Counted from the stretch's first letter, positions 1-9,309 are shown. The stretch is DNA of 64,000 nt from VXNE01 sp965208745 (GCA_965208745.1 CBDBPN010000004.1:992001-1056000), one strand, 5' to 3'. The notes: a model not told the origin generated them from the letters alone. Program-made: numbers and translations.

Positions 1-87
1 CTCGCCGACGAGCAGTCGACCGAAGTGCGGGAGGGCCTCGCCGAAGGGGACCGAGTCATCGTGCGCGCCACGCGACGGTCCGGATAG
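1..87 (+). CDS. C-terminal end of a MacA/HlyD-type periplasmic adaptor (partial)
   Basis: The window opens inside a reading frame that ends at the TAG at 85-87. The 28 visible residues include VREGLAEGDRVIV, the usual closing strand of the membrane-fusion (HlyD/MacA/RND adaptor) family, where a 'GL..GD.VV' turn sits near the C-terminus. The ABC ATPase and MacB-type permease follow within 16 bp on the same strand, the standard macA-macB order. The adaptor would bridge the inner-membrane pump to an outer-membrane channel. The identification rests on the short tail plus context. Confidence 0.6.
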   Translation, partial: LADEQSTEVREGLAEGDRVIVRATRRSG

Positions 88-102
88 CGGAAGTCGGCGG
101 AC

Positions 103-795
103 ATGCTTGTCTGCGAAGACCTGCGCAAGGACTACATCGTCGGCAACGAGACCGTCTGCGCCCTGGACGGTGTGTCGGTGCGCGTCGAACGCGGCGAGTT
201 CCTGTCCGTGATGGGCCCTTCGGGCTCCGGCAAATCCACGTTCATGAACATGGTCGGCTGCCTCGACACGCCTACGCGGGGCCGTATCGTCGTCGACGGG
301 GAGACCGTGTCCGAGCTGTCCCGAGACGCCCTCGCCGAAGTCCGCAACCGGAAGATCGGCTTCGTGTTCCAGCAGTTCCACCTGCTCGGCCGCACGAGCG
401 CCCTCGACAACGTCGAGCTGCCCCTCCTCTACGCGGGCGTGCCCCGCGCGGAGAGGATCGTTCGCGCGGAGCAAGCGTTGGAGCGCGTGGGCCTCCGCGA
501 CCGCATGGAACATGTCCCCGCGCAGCTCTCCGGGGGACAGCAGCAGCGCGTCGCCATCGCCCGGGCGCTCGTCAACCGGCCCGTCGTGCTGCTCGCCGAC
601 GAGCCCACCGGCGCCCTCGACAGCGCCACGGGCGTGGAGATCATGGAGCTCTTCCAGGAACTGAACGAGGGCGGCATCACCGTCCTGGTCGTGACGCACG
701 AACCGGAAGTCGCCGGCTACGCCCGCCGGGTACTGCGGTTCCGCGACGGCCGCGTCATCGCCGACGAGCGCCAGCCGGCGCGGATGACGGCCTGA
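103..795 (+). CDS. ABC transporter ATP-binding protein, MacB/LolD type
   Basis: A 230-residue stand-alone nucleotide-binding subunit of the MacB/LolD/FtsE class, which powers mechanotransmission-type export or lipoprotein handling at the inner membrane. Walker A is GPSGSGKST at residues 38-46, the signature is LSGGQQQRVAIARAL, and Walker B is LLADEPTGALD, followed by the H-loop VVTHE. The family-typical segment FVFQQFHLL is present. It lies 16 bp after the adaptor and 2 bp before the permease gene, so one transcript is likely. In E. coli MacB the ATPase and permease are fused; here they are separate, as in many Gram-negative and Gram-positive relatives. Substrate cannot be read from the sequence. 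Confidence 0.93.
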   Translation: MLVCEDLRKDYIVGNETVCALDGVSVRVERGEFLSVMGPSGSGKSTFMNMVGCLDTPTRGRIVVDGETVSELSRDALAEVRNRKIGFVFQQFHLLGRTSALDNVELPLLYAGVPRAERIVRAEQALERVGLRDRMEHVPAQLSGGQQQRVAIARALVNRPVVLLADEPTGALDSATGVEIMELFQELNEGGITVLVVTHEPEVAGYARRVLRFRDGRVIADERQPARMTA

Positions 796-797
796 TC

Positions 798-2030
798 ATG
801 CCCATCGTCGAACTCCTGCGCGTCGCCCTCGAGGCACTGCGCGTCAACCTGATGCGCAGCATCCTGACGATGCTCGGCATCATCATCGGCGTGGCCGCGG
901 TCATCGCGATGGTCACGGTCGGCGCCGGGGCCCAGGCCGAGATCGACCGCCAGATCAGCTCCCTCGGCAGCAACCTCTTCATGGTCATGTCCGGGGCGCG
1001 CAGCCGAGGGGGCGTCCGCACGGCGAGCGGCACCGAGATGCGGCTGACCGAGGCCGACGCCCGGGCGCTCAAGGCCGAGATCCCGGAGATCGTCGCGGCC
1101 GCCCCGACGATGCGCGGTGCTGCCCAGGTGGTCGTGGGTAACACCAACTGGTCCACCACCATCCAGGGCATCGACAACGAGTACCTCGTGGCCCGGGGCT
1201 GGCAGATCGACGAGGGCCGCGACCTCGAGCCCCAGGAGATACGCAGCGGCAGCAAGGTCGCCCTGCTCGGGTCGCGCGTGGCGACGGAACTCTTCGGCGC
1301 CGGCAACGCCATCGGGCAGACCGTGCGGATCAAGAACGTCCCGTTCGTCGTGGTTGGGACGCTGGTCGAGAAAGGCCAGAGCTCGATGGGGTTCGATCAG
1401 GACGACATCGCCATGATCCCGCTCGAGGCCGCGCGGGGCCGAGTGCTGGGGCGGGCGGGACCGCGGTCGGACACCGTGAGCGCCATCTTCGTGTCCGTCG
1501 CCGAGGGTTGGATGATGGACGACGTCGAGCGCCAGATCACCGAGGTGCTCCGCCAGCGGTACCGCGTGCGGCCGGGCGCCGAGGATCCCTTCGGCATCCG
1601 CAACATGTCGGAGATCGTCGAGACCCGCGCGGAGGCCCGGCAGGTCTTCAACATGCTGCTCGCCGCCGTCGCCTCCGTCTCCCTCGTCGTGGGCGGCATC
1701 GGGATCATGAACATCATGCTGGTCTCGGTCACCGAAAGGACCCGGGAGATCGGGCTGCGCATGGCCGTCGGCGCGAAGGGACGCGACATCCTGCTGCAGT
1801 TCCTGGTCGAGGCCGTCACCCTGTGCCTGATCGGCGGGGTCCTCGGCATCCTCATTGCCCTCGTGATAACGTTCGGCATCGCGAGGATCGCGGAGTGGCC
1901 CGTGCTCCTGCAGTGGCCCGTCGTCGTCCTGGCACTCGGATTCTCCGGCGCCATCGGGATCTTCTTCGGCTTCTATCCCGCGCGGAAGGCCGCCGCCAAG
2001 GATCCCATCGAAGCGCTGCGCACGGAGTGA
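798..2030 (+). CDS. ABC transporter permease, MacB/FtsX family
   Basis: A 410-residue inner-membrane permease. The N-terminus has one hydrophobic helix (LGIIIGVAAVIAMVTVGAG) followed by a large periplasmic MacB_PCD-type domain (about residues 45-280). Three C-terminal helices follow, with the diagnostic IGIMNIMLVSVTERTREIGL motif before the FtsX core and a PARKAA..DPIEALR C-terminus. Length and order match MacB minus its ATPase domain. It follows its ATPase by 2 bp and precedes the alpha/beta hydrolase by 3 bp. Together with the adaptor fragment at 1-87 it makes a tripartite exporter lacking only the outer-membrane channel, which may be upstream of the window or shared. Confidence 0.92.
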   Translation: MPIVELLRVALEALRVNLMRSILTMLGIIIGVAAVIAMVTVGAGAQAEIDRQISSLGSNLFMVMSGARSRGGVRTASGTEMRLTEADARALKAEIPEIVAAAPTMRGAAQVVVGNTNWSTTIQGIDNEYLVARGWQIDEGRDLEPQEIRSGSKVALLGSRVATELFGAGNAIGQTVRIKNVPFVVVGTLVEKGQSSMGFDQDDIAMIPLEAARGRVLGRAGPRSDTVSAIFVSVAEGWMMDDVERQITEVLRQRYRVRPGAEDPFGIRNMSEIVETRAEARQVFNMLLAAVASVSLVVGGIGIMNIMLVSVTERTREIGLRMAVGAKGRDILLQFLVEAVTLCLIGGVLGILIALVITFGIARIAEWPVLLQWPVVVLALGFSGAIGIFFGFYPARKAAAKDPIEALRTE

Positions 2031-2033
2031 ACC

Positions 2034-2864
2034 ATGGCCGACGTCGTCGACGAACTCATCGAACTGCGCGGCCTGCGCTTCCACTACCGCGACTGGGACG
2101 GACCCGGGCCGGACGCCCAGGATCTCGTGCTGCTGCACGGTTACACCGGGCACGCCCGCTCGTGGGATGCCTTCGCCGAAACGATGGCATCCGACTACCG
2201 GGTGCTGGCCCTCGACCAGCGCGGCCACGGCGAGAGCGGCTGGGCGCCGCCCGACCAGTACGGCACCTTCGAGATGGTGGAGGACCTCGAGGCCTTCGTA
2301 GCCGCACTCGGACTCGAACGTTTCGTCCTGCTGGGACTCTCCATGGGCGGCATCGTCGCGATCGAGTACGCCGGGCGCCGCCCGTCCCCGCTCGAACGCC
2401 TGGTCATCGTCGACATCGCCCCCGAGATCGCCGCCGAAGGCATGCGCAACATCGGCGAGAGCGTCGCCCGCAGCGACATGTTCGAGTCGGTGGACGCCGC
2501 CTTCGCGCGGGCCCGCGAGGACAACCCCGTTCCTCCCGAGGCGCATCACCTGCACCGGGTTCGCCACTCGCTGGCGCGCACCGAAGACGGTCGCTGGACC
2601 TACCGGTACGACCGCGCGTTGCGGGATCCCAACATCGTGCGGCCCCGGCCCTCCGTCGAGGACGGCTGGCGCTCCGTCGCCGCCATCGACGTGCCAACCC
2701 TGCTGATCCGCGGCGAGGACAGCAACATCCTCGACCGCGGCGTGGCCGATCGCATGGTGCGGGACATCCCCGATTGCCGTTTCGCCGAGGTTTCGGGCTC
2801 CGGCCACTCCGTGCCGCTCGACAAACCCGACGGATTCCTCGACGCGGTACGCAGCTTCCTGTAA
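2034..2864 (+). CDS. alpha/beta hydrolase
   Basis: A 276-residue alpha/beta-hydrolase fold protein. The oxyanion region LLHGYTGHARSWD lies near residue 30, LDQRGHGES near 65, and the nucleophile elbow GLSMGG places the catalytic serine at about residue 103. The C-terminal GSGHSVPLDKP supplies the histidine. No signal peptide is seen, so it is probably cytoplasmic. The start ATG lies 3 bp after the permease stop, and the stop overlaps the next start (TAATG at 2862-2866), so it appears translationally linked to its neighbours. The fold is certain; the substrate (ester, lactone or C-C bond) cannot be inferred. Confidence 0.88.
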   Translation: MADVVDELIELRGLRFHYRDWDGPGPDAQDLVLLHGYTGHARSWDAFAETMASDYRVLALDQRGHGESGWAPPDQYGTFEMVEDLEAFVAALGLERFVLLGLSMGGIVAIEYAGRRPSPLERLVIVDIAPEIAAEGMRNIGESVARSDMFESVDAAFARAREDNPVPPEAHHLHRVRHSLARTEDGRWTYRYDRALRDPNIVRPRPSVEDGWRSVAAIDVPTLLIRGEDSNILDRGVADRMVRDIPDCRFAEVSGSGHSVPLDKPDGFLDAVRSFL

Positions 2865-3403
2865 TGCCGCGAACCCTCGCCATCCTCGCCGTGTTCGTGC
2901 TCGCGGGCTGCGAGTCGACGCTCGAGGAGCCGCCGCCGGCGATCTTCGACCTCTCCGGGACCTGGGAACTCAATACCGAAGCAAGCGACGCCGCTCCGGA
3001 CCTCAAGGAGATCCGCCGGCTGGAGGACCGCGATGTCCTGCGCGGCCGTCAGCGCGACGCGGAGGCTTCGAGCATCTTCGTGACCGAGGACTTCCCCGTA
3101 CTCGATACGCGCCGCATGACCATCGAGCAGGACGCCCGTTCCATGGGCATCCAGTACGCCGACGGCACGTACCGCGACATCTCCTGGGGCGAACGCGAGC
3201 GCGGCTTCTGGACCATCCGCGCGGGCTGGCGCGAAGGGGCCCTGGTCATCGATTCGCGCCGCAACCTGACGCGTGGGCGGGAGACGATGTGGCTGGAACG
3301 GGGTGGACGCCGGCTTCGTGTCGAGGTGTCCGTCGAGACGGGTGGCCGCGACGTCCATTCCGTGCGGGTGTTCGAGCGGCGCCGAGTCAGCGTAGCCAGA
3401 TAG
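2864..3403 (+). CDS. small lipoprotein of unknown function
   Basis: A 179-residue protein whose start codon shares an A with the preceding stop codon. The N-terminus MPRTLAILAVFVLAGCES is a lipoprotein signal with lipobox LAGC, so lipidation at Cys16 or so is expected. The mature part carries a DLSGTWELN segment and a run of short beta-type stretches rich in Arg/Glu, reminiscent of small beta-barrel or lipocalin-like lipoproteins, but I recognise no named family. The single-base overlap with the hydrolase gene and the upstream exporter suggest one operon. GC and codon use match the host background, unlike the island that follows. Confidence 0.75.
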   Translation: MPRTLAILAVFVLAGCESTLEEPPPAIFDLSGTWELNTEASDAAPDLKEIRRLEDRDVLRGRQRDAEASSIFVTEDFPVLDTRRMTIEQDARSMGIQYADGTYRDISWGERERGFWTIRAGWREGALVIDSRRNLTRGRETMWLERGGRRLRVEVSVETGGRDVHSVRVFERRRVSVAR

Positions 3404-3813
3404 GTCGGAAGCGAGAGCGGACTCGGGCCAGAGTCCGAACAACGCGGCCTTTCAACCCCACCCTCAAGGCCGTTGACCTCGAGCCTGTGATTCTATACAG
3501 TTCTATCTGCAGGGTTGATCTCGTAGCGGGACCCTGTCTTACTGTGCCGAGGCGTATCGAACCCGTAGCGTACGTGCCAGCACGCTCGAAGGACACGAGT
3601 TGTATCGCATCAGCGAAGCGCTGAGCCTCGCCGGCAGTAGTCGGCCAATCCGCTTCCGTTGGGTCCAAGCGGGTCGTGGCGACGATACCGTACTCCGCGT
3701 TCGCGACGGCCATCGGGGCCTCACTGCGGAAATGTCGATGAGTTGTGCAACACGGCACAGAGGTGTCCACAGTGGCCCCTGACCAATCCGCCTATTGACT
3801 GCGCGACCAAACG
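3404..3813 (+). other. intergenic region entering the restriction-modification island
   Basis: About 410 bp without a convincing gene. The G+C content falls from the level of the exporter operon towards that of the methylase genes, so the left border of the acquired island probably lies here. A weak sigma70-like pair (TTGACC at 3473, TATACA at 3494, spacing only 15) is present but not convincing. I see no integrase, tRNA or clear repeat marking the junction. Confidence 0.4.
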
Positions 3814-5343
3814 ATGCGTAAGAAACAGCAGCGTTCCGTCTGGGCAACGGACAATTTGGCCGGTATGCGCGCACTCGACGCTGAGTCCGTCCGCCTCGCG
3901 TATCTCGATCCTCCTTTCAACTCCGGCCGAAACTACACGGCCGTGTTGAGCCAAAGTCGTACGCAGCGAGAGGAGACGTCACACGCCTTCTTTGATACTT
4001 GGCGTTGGACCGATGAAACGAGCCACACGCTCAACAATCTGAGTGAGTCTCTGGCGGCGCCCGTATCGAACTTTGTAACTTCCCTCGCGAGCACGCTCGG
4101 CCCAAATCCAACGACCGCTTACTTGGTAGAGATGGCTCCACGGCTGGCTGAGTTGCACCGCCTTCTCAAACACGACGGCTCGTTGTACGTTCACTGTGAC
4201 CCTGCGGCAAGCCACCACCTCAGGTTGCTTCTCGACCACATTTTCGGACCAGAGAACTTTCGAAACGAGATCATCTGGAAGCGAACGCATGCTCACAATA
4301 GCTCCCGGCGCTACGGGCCCGTTCATGATACGCTCCTATTCTACTCGAAGAGCAGCGACTACCTCTGGAACCCTGTGTTCGAGCCCTATGCCGACACCTA
4401 CCTGGAGAAGCATTTTCGGCTACACGATGAGCGCGGCAACTACCAGTTGATCACGTGTACCGCCCCGGGAGATCGCGAAGGTACTCGAGCGCACTACGAG
4501 TGGAAGGGGCAACTGCCCCCGCCAGGCCGACACTGGGCGTGGCGCAAGGAAAAGATGGAGCAGTTCGACCGCGACGGACGGCTCGTCCATTCTTCAACCG
4601 GCATCCCACGGCTCAAACGTTACAGCGATGAGGGACGCGGCGTCGCAGTGCAAGACATGTGGCTTGACATCAATCGACTCGACTCGCACTCGAGGGAGCG
4701 AGTCGGTTTCGAGACACAGAAGCCGATCGCTCTCCTCGAACGAATCATAGCGGCGAGTTCAAAACCAGGGGACCTGGTATTGGACCCATTCGCGGGCAGC
4801 GGCACCACCGCCGTCGCTGCGGAGCGCCTAGGTCGCCAGTGGATCTCTATGGACAACTCTATAATGGCATGCGCCATTGCACTCGCGCGCGTCCGGCAGG
4901 AAGTCAACCTAGCCAACGTTTCCGTTAGGGGCTTCCCCAGCGATGCGGCAGGTGCTCGAAGGCTCTTGAAAGACGCCCCCACGGCATTTGGCATATGGGG
5001 TGCCTCAATGCTTGGCACGGTACCAGATAGAACCGGAACAAACTCTACAGTCGTCGTGGGCAGCGGCGCCCTTGCGACGCGATCAAGGCGGATCGAGATC
5101 CTAAGTTGGGTACCGATATCCGATTCATTGGAGATGGCCGTGCCAGGTAGTTCGCGTCGACGACTATCCAAGCTGGCCCTGATTCTCCGCCACAATCGGT
5201 CGGCGAAAGTCGCAGAAAGGTGGTTGAAGCGAAACGTCAACACACCGATCCACTTCATTGATCTCGCAGACCTAGTAGATGGTAACGCCCACCGGACGGG
5301 CATCAACTCAAGACTGCCGGAGCTACTTAGAGAAGCCGCATGA
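3814..5343 (+). CDS. site-specific DNA methyltransferase, beta class (N6-adenine or N4-cytosine)
   Basis: A 509-residue DNA amino-methyltransferase. The catalytic motif IV YLDPPFNSG (DPPF at residues 32-35) comes before the AdoMet-binding motif I LDPFAGSGTT (about residues 323-331), the beta-class order found in Type III Mod and many Type II enzymes. The segment between them (residues 90-300) contains ENFRNEIIWKR and HDTLLFYSKS, typical of this class. After motif I come some 150 residues with no recognised domain, possibly a specificity region. The last codons overlap the next start by 4 bp (ATGA), implying coupled translation with the C5 methylase. Codon use is visibly less GC-biased than the exporter genes, a sign of transfer. 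Base specificity cannot be told from sequence alone. Confidence 0.9.
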   Translation: MRKKQQRSVWATDNLAGMRALDAESVRLAYLDPPFNSGRNYTAVLSQSRTQREETSHAFFDTWRWTDETSHTLNNLSESLAAPVSNFVTSLASTLGPNPTTAYLVEMAPRLAELHRLLKHDGSLYVHCDPAASHHLRLLLDHIFGPENFRNEIIWKRTHAHNSSRRYGPVHDTLLFYSKSSDYLWNPVFEPYADTYLEKHFRLHDERGNYQLITCTAPGDREGTRAHYEWKGQLPPPGRHWAWRKEKMEQFDRDGRLVHSSTGIPRLKRYSDEGRGVAVQDMWLDINRLDSHSRERVGFETQKPIALLERIIAASSKPGDLVLDPFAGSGTTAVAAERLGRQWISMDNSIMACAIALARVRQEVNLANVSVRGFPSDAAGARRLLKDAPTAFGIWGASMLGTVPDRTGTNSTVVVGSGALATRSRRIEILSWVPISDSLEMAVPGSSRRRLSKLALILRHNRSAKVAERWLKRNVNTPIHFIDLADLVDGNAHRTGINSRLPELLREAA

Positions 5344-6548
5344 TCTTGGATCACGTCTCCGGAGCGCTCAGCGATCTGGACGCACAGGTAGTAGCGGCCG
5401 TACCAGAGGGAGGCAACTGGCGTAATCTCCCCGATAACATCGACTCCGCACGCGTCCGGCAGATACGCATCGGCGCTGCCCAAGGAAAGGGGAGCCGTAG
5501 TACATACTATGGCAGATTGAGATGGGACCGACCAAGCTACACGATCTCCACTTACTTCAATAGGCCAGGGAATGGGTGTTTTATACACCCTTCCGCGGAT
5601 CGACTAATCACCATACGCGAGGCCGCTCGACTCCAGAGCTTTCCTGACACGTATCGTTTCTTTGGGAGAGGACGAGCGCCCTATTCCCAAGTTGGAAACG
5701 CTGTGCCTCCGTTACTTGCGTTCCAACTTGGTAGGGTCCTCGTACCAGGGCCCTTGGTTGACCTTTTCTGCGGCGCCGGTGGGCTCTCCCTTGGCCTAGA
5801 GTGGGCGGGATTCCGGAACGTTGCGGCCGTCGATGTGGACAAACGAGCACTTCGGACGTTCAAGGAGAATAGAACGGACGATACGCGACTTACGGCGGCC
5901 GACCTTTCCGACGCCTCCGAACTCCGACAATGCGTTAAAGAGATCAAACGGCGCAACGTTGATGACGGTATTGATTTAGTGGCCGGCGGCCCCCCCTGTC
6001 AAGGATTCTCTACCGCCGGCGACTGTCGGCTCGATGATCCTCGCAACAAGCTGGTCTTCGCGTTCGTGGAAGTCGTCTCCCTGCTGCGGCCGCGACAGGT
6101 GCTCATGGAGAACGTTGCGTCGCTCGTCTTTCGTGGAAGGAAGCGCATACTTGAAGAGGTTCAGAAGTCCCTTCACAGACAAGGATACAATACATCGATC
6201 GTCGTAGCGCATGCGGAGGGCTATGGTGTTCCACAGTTGCGAAGACGTCTCTTCCTCCTCGGCGTCCGTGACAGGGCACCTGTTTGGCCGCTTCCGCACC
6301 ACCAGATGCTCAACCCAATGATGGCCAAGTATCAGCCTCAGGCGGTAGATTCTGTGCCGAGGAATTCAGTCAACGTACGCGACGCGATCGGCGACTTACC
6401 CACCGAAGCTGCTAACTCCGCCGATTACCCTGCTCCGTATGGGACGGAGCCTCAATGCGACTACCAACGCTGGGTGAGGGGGTTGATCGGTGTGCACCGA
6501 TACTGCCCCGCTCCATTGGCGTCCGAAGATCACTTCCGTTTAACGTAA
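5340..6548 (+). CDS. DNA (cytosine-5) methyltransferase, circularly permuted
   Basis: A 402-residue C5-cytosine methylase with rearranged motif order. Motifs IX-X (RPSYTISTYFNRPGNG, REAARLQSFPD, QVGNAVPPLLA) occupy about residues 60-130, before motif I DLFCGAGGLSLGLEWAG at residue 141, the catalytic PCQGFST (Cys220), motif VI ENVASLVFRG and motif VIII VPQLRRRLFLLG. In ordinary Dcm-type enzymes IX-X follow VIII. The new N-terminus begins in the conserved stretch (ILDHVSGALSDLD, then GGNWRNLP) that normally follows the target-recognition region; the C-terminus ends shortly after the usual NVRDAIGDLP and YQRWVRG. All catalytic motifs are kept, so the enzyme should be active. Permuted C5 methylases such as M.BssHII are known. 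The start overlaps the upstream methylase stop (ATGA). Confidence 0.9.
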   Translation: MILDHVSGALSDLDAQVVAAVPEGGNWRNLPDNIDSARVRQIRIGAAQGKGSRSTYYGRLRWDRPSYTISTYFNRPGNGCFIHPSADRLITIREAARLQSFPDTYRFFGRGRAPYSQVGNAVPPLLAFQLGRVLVPGPLVDLFCGAGGLSLGLEWAGFRNVAAVDVDKRALRTFKENRTDDTRLTAADLSDASELRQCVKEIKRRNVDDGIDLVAGGPPCQGFSTAGDCRLDDPRNKLVFAFVEVVSLLRPRQVLMENVASLVFRGRKRILEEVQKSLHRQGYNTSIVVAHAEGYGVPQLRRRLFLLGVRDRAPVWPLPHHQMLNPMMAKYQPQAVDSVPRNSVNVRDAIGDLPTEAANSADYPAPYGTEPQCDYQRWVRGLIGVHRYCPAPLASEDHFRLT

Positions 6549-6558
6549 CCTGCTCGTC

Positions 6559-7815
6559 ATGATAGTGGTCGATCATCCCCCCGTACTCGATACAGCACTG
6601 GGACTACTGGCGCAATTCGGAGCGGGCAACGTGCGTGGCCGATTCATTAGTCTGTACTTCGGCTTACGCCGAATGAGGATTGAAGGGAAGATCGTCATGT
6701 TGGGTAACCCAGGTGGTACGTCGACAAGAGACATACAGAGGTTCCTCGACCGGCTTTACACCAAGACACACCGTGCCCAACCGTATGTCGTACTCACGTC
6801 ACCGTTCGGTGGGAGCACCGCACCGGGTGCGCCATACAGCGCGCGCTCTGGCAGTACCGTGGCCGGGCGAACATCCCCGGTGAACACTTGGCGAAACAAC
6901 TTCGGGATACAGAAAGGAATAGGGTGCCCGGCGACAGCGGAAACCATTTTTGATCTGTTAGCGGATCCGCAACACCGTCTCGGGTGTCCGCACATGCAAT
7001 CGCTCAGCACGCCCGGACGGTATCGATGCGGCATTCGAAGAACGGAGTACCGGGGCGAGGAGCATGCGATCTGGCTACGGTTGTCGAAGGAAGGGTATCA
7101 AGTAGTAGACTTGGACCATGCTAGCGTCTTCCGAGATTACTTGACGCCGAATGGACGGTCGCTTCCCGTCTTCCCGCTGATAGCGATGCTCTATTGCCTA
7201 GCGGGGCCTGGCGTCTTTCCGATTCGGGAGAGGGTTGGTATTCCCGAGTTGGCAGTTGACTTCGGCTTTTCTCTGGACCAGGTCCGTCACCTCTTCGATT
7301 GCGATCCTGAGTCGACGCTCAACGCGGAGCTGCTGGGGGACGTACTTGGAAACCGGGTGGCTCAAGACGACCCGGCTCCGACTGGAGTAGAGTCCGCACC
7401 CGGCGAGTTACCGGAGGAGCCAGCAGACGCCGGGTTGAACTCCGGCGTTCAAGCCGAGATCACAATAGCCCGAGACCTACAAGCTCACGGCTGGCAAGTA
7501 CTCTATCGGGCGAATCAGCCCGGGATCGGCTACGACCTGGAGGCAAGCAGGGAAGAAGAACAGCTCTATGTAGAGGTCAAATCTTCGTTCGGATTCGCCA
7601 ACCTAGAGCTGCGCGAGTCAGAGTGGGCAGCCGCGCAAACTCATGGCGATCTTTACGTCCTCGCCGTAGTGGATTTTGTCGGGAGCACTTCGCCGCGCAT
7701 CTGGTACGTCAGAGATCCAGCGGCAAAAGCCGTTCCCGACCAGCGCACGACTGTGACTTATCGCTTCGCCCGTGCACAGGTAGAGCAGTTCACAACGGAG
7801 GCGGACTTTCTATAG
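6559..7815 (+). CDS. probable restriction endonuclease with DUF3883 (NOV C-terminal) nuclease domain
   Basis: A 418-residue protein starting 10 bp after the C5 methylase stop. The C-terminal third (about residues 296-400) matches the DUF3883/'NO VEIN' PD-(D/E)XK fold: AEITIARDLQAHGW helix, then GYDLEA (Asp near 324), then LYVEVKSS (Glu-x-Lys near 339-341), and a following helix-strand pair ending in LAVVDFV. The N-terminal 280 residues show no domain I can name; they include several cysteine- and histidine-containing patches and may read the DNA target. Position behind two methylases and the nuclease motif make it the cognate restriction enzyme. Like them it has lower GC than the flanks. The role is inferred from context and motif. 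Confidence 0.78.
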   Translation: MIVVDHPPVLDTALGLLAQFGAGNVRGRFISLYFGLRRMRIEGKIVMLGNPGGTSTRDIQRFLDRLYTKTHRAQPYVVLTSPFGGSTAPGAPYSARSGSTVAGRTSPVNTWRNNFGIQKGIGCPATAETIFDLLADPQHRLGCPHMQSLSTPGRYRCGIRRTEYRGEEHAIWLRLSKEGYQVVDLDHASVFRDYLTPNGRSLPVFPLIAMLYCLAGPGVFPIRERVGIPELAVDFGFSLDQVRHLFDCDPESTLNAELLGDVLGNRVAQDDPAPTGVESAPGELPEEPADAGLNSGVQAEITIARDLQAHGWQVLYRANQPGIGYDLEASREEEQLYVEVKSSFGFANLELRESEWAAAQTHGDLYVLAVVDFVGSTSPRIWYVRDPAAKAVPDQRTTVTYRFARAQVEQFTTEADFL

Positions 7816-7849
7816 TGAACCCGAGAGGTTGAAGTAAACGCAGCTCGGG

Positions 7850-9309
7850 TCAATCGACAACTGGTGCCGAGTACCAGATCGGCGAAGACCACGCCCGCTC
7901 CTGTACCGTCGCCGGGATACCGTCCCGCGGCTCGAAGCCCGCCCGCACCGCCTGCCACGTCGTCCACCTGCGCGTCGAGGTCGACGCTCGCGAGGTCGAA
8001 CCCCCCGAAGAAACGCACCCGGATCCGGTTGCCCGAAGTGCCGGAAGTTTCCTTGCGGCGGAAGGCGGCGAAGATGGCCTCACGCGTGTTCTCCTCGGCC
8101 CATGCCGCAGCGAGACCCGACGCGGTGAACTGCGTTCCCCGGATGCCGAGGTAGGTCCCCTGCTCCTCGTCGACGAGCGCCGCCCATTCCTGCTCTCGAG
8201 GCCCGAGATGTAGTCGAGGCGTTCCTGGGAGGCGGGAATGGCGCCGCGGTTCTCGGGCGAACCGGAAGTCGGCGCGGAGCCGAAGTAGTTCGACTCGTCG
8301 AAGGACGGCGCCCCGTTATGCGTGTCGGTGGCGGCGAGAAAGCCTAGCTTGAACGGGTTGCCGCGCCCTTCCTGCTCCAGGGCGATGGCGTTCGCAAGCG
8401 CTTCCAGCACGTAGCTGCCGTGCGGATTGCTCCACTGCGAGATCTTGCCCTTGCGCGTGTTTGGCCGTTCGACTGGTTGGTGTTGTGGGGGATGGCGAGA
8501 CTGTCGACCCCCTGGGCGCGGAGACGGTCCATCCACGCCCAGAGCTGCTCCCGGTCGTTCGAGTCGATGAGCGAGAAAGGCCGCACCGGCGCCCGCGACG
8601 ACTCGAAGATCACGTTGCGGTGATACGCGGAGGACTCCGGCGGGCCGTCGAGGCGGTCCACTCGTAGGCGATGAACGTGGTGAAGTTGCCCGGATCGTTG
8701 TGGCGCTCCGCCGCCAGGATCGTGTCGCGCCAGGCGTCGAGATGGGCGTCGTAGTCGAACGACCGGGAGGCAACCGCCGGGTTGTTGGTCCGCCACGCCT
8801 CGAAACGCGTGAGCGCGTCGGCGGGCTCTCTTCGGAAACGCCCCATGTTCTCGCGGAAGAGCACGGTGCGCTCTTGGGAGGCCCAGTGCCGATTGAACTC
8901 GCGCTGGTTGACGTTATGGAACGGCGCGGCGCCGGGTAGCTGCCCCGTCCTGCTCGTCGGGTCGGCCCACTGCGCGATCACGCCGAGGAACACCCCGTGG
9001 TCGGTCACGGCCATGAGTCGAGGGGCTCGCGCAGGCGCATCTCCACGCCGAAGGTGTTGGTGAGCGTCTCGCCCCTGGCGTAACGGTAGCTTTCGTGGAA
9101 GACACCTCGGTGCCGAGGAGATAGGCGTCCATCGAGTAACGCGTGTGGACGTGCAGGTCACCGAAGTAGACGTTGCGGTCGGCGCTATAGTCCGCGCCCC
9201 GGGGCGCGTCGGCGGTCTCGTTTCCGAAGTCCCGGACCTGCAGCGAGTCGTCCGTGCATCCCGCCAGGATCAGCAGGAGCCCCAGGGTCCCCGTCGGCCA
9301 CCTTCGCAT
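7850..9309 (-). pseudogene. decayed DUF3604 lipoprotein, paralogue of the adjacent intact copy
   Basis: Read on the minus strand this begins with a lipoprotein signal (MRRWPTGTLGLLLILAGCTD) and NVYFGDLHVHTRYSMDA, then continues in other frames with AVTDHGVFLGVIAQWAD, AERHNDPGNFTTFIAYEW, LRAQGVDSLAIPHNTNQSN, FKLGFLAATDTHNGAPSFDE and the family tail ERAWSSPIWYSAP. Every block matches the intact neighbour at 9380-11401 but in at least three frames. Two internal deletions are evident: about 55 residues after SNGQ, and the stretch between FFGGFDL and the C-terminal WTTWQAVR. The two copies are tandem on the same strand with 70 bp between them, so this looks like a duplicate that decayed. Confidence 0.88.

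Noticed and set aside
717..2807. Long antisense open frame (696 codons) opposite the MacB-type permease and hydrolase
   Set aside because: It mirrors strong coding on the plus strand, has no family features and is rich in His/Asp/Gly, as expected from antisense of GC-rich genes.
3473..3499. Sigma70-like promoter upstream of the methylase island
   Set aside because: The -35 and -10 candidates are only 15 bp apart and the site is 315 bp from the first gene.
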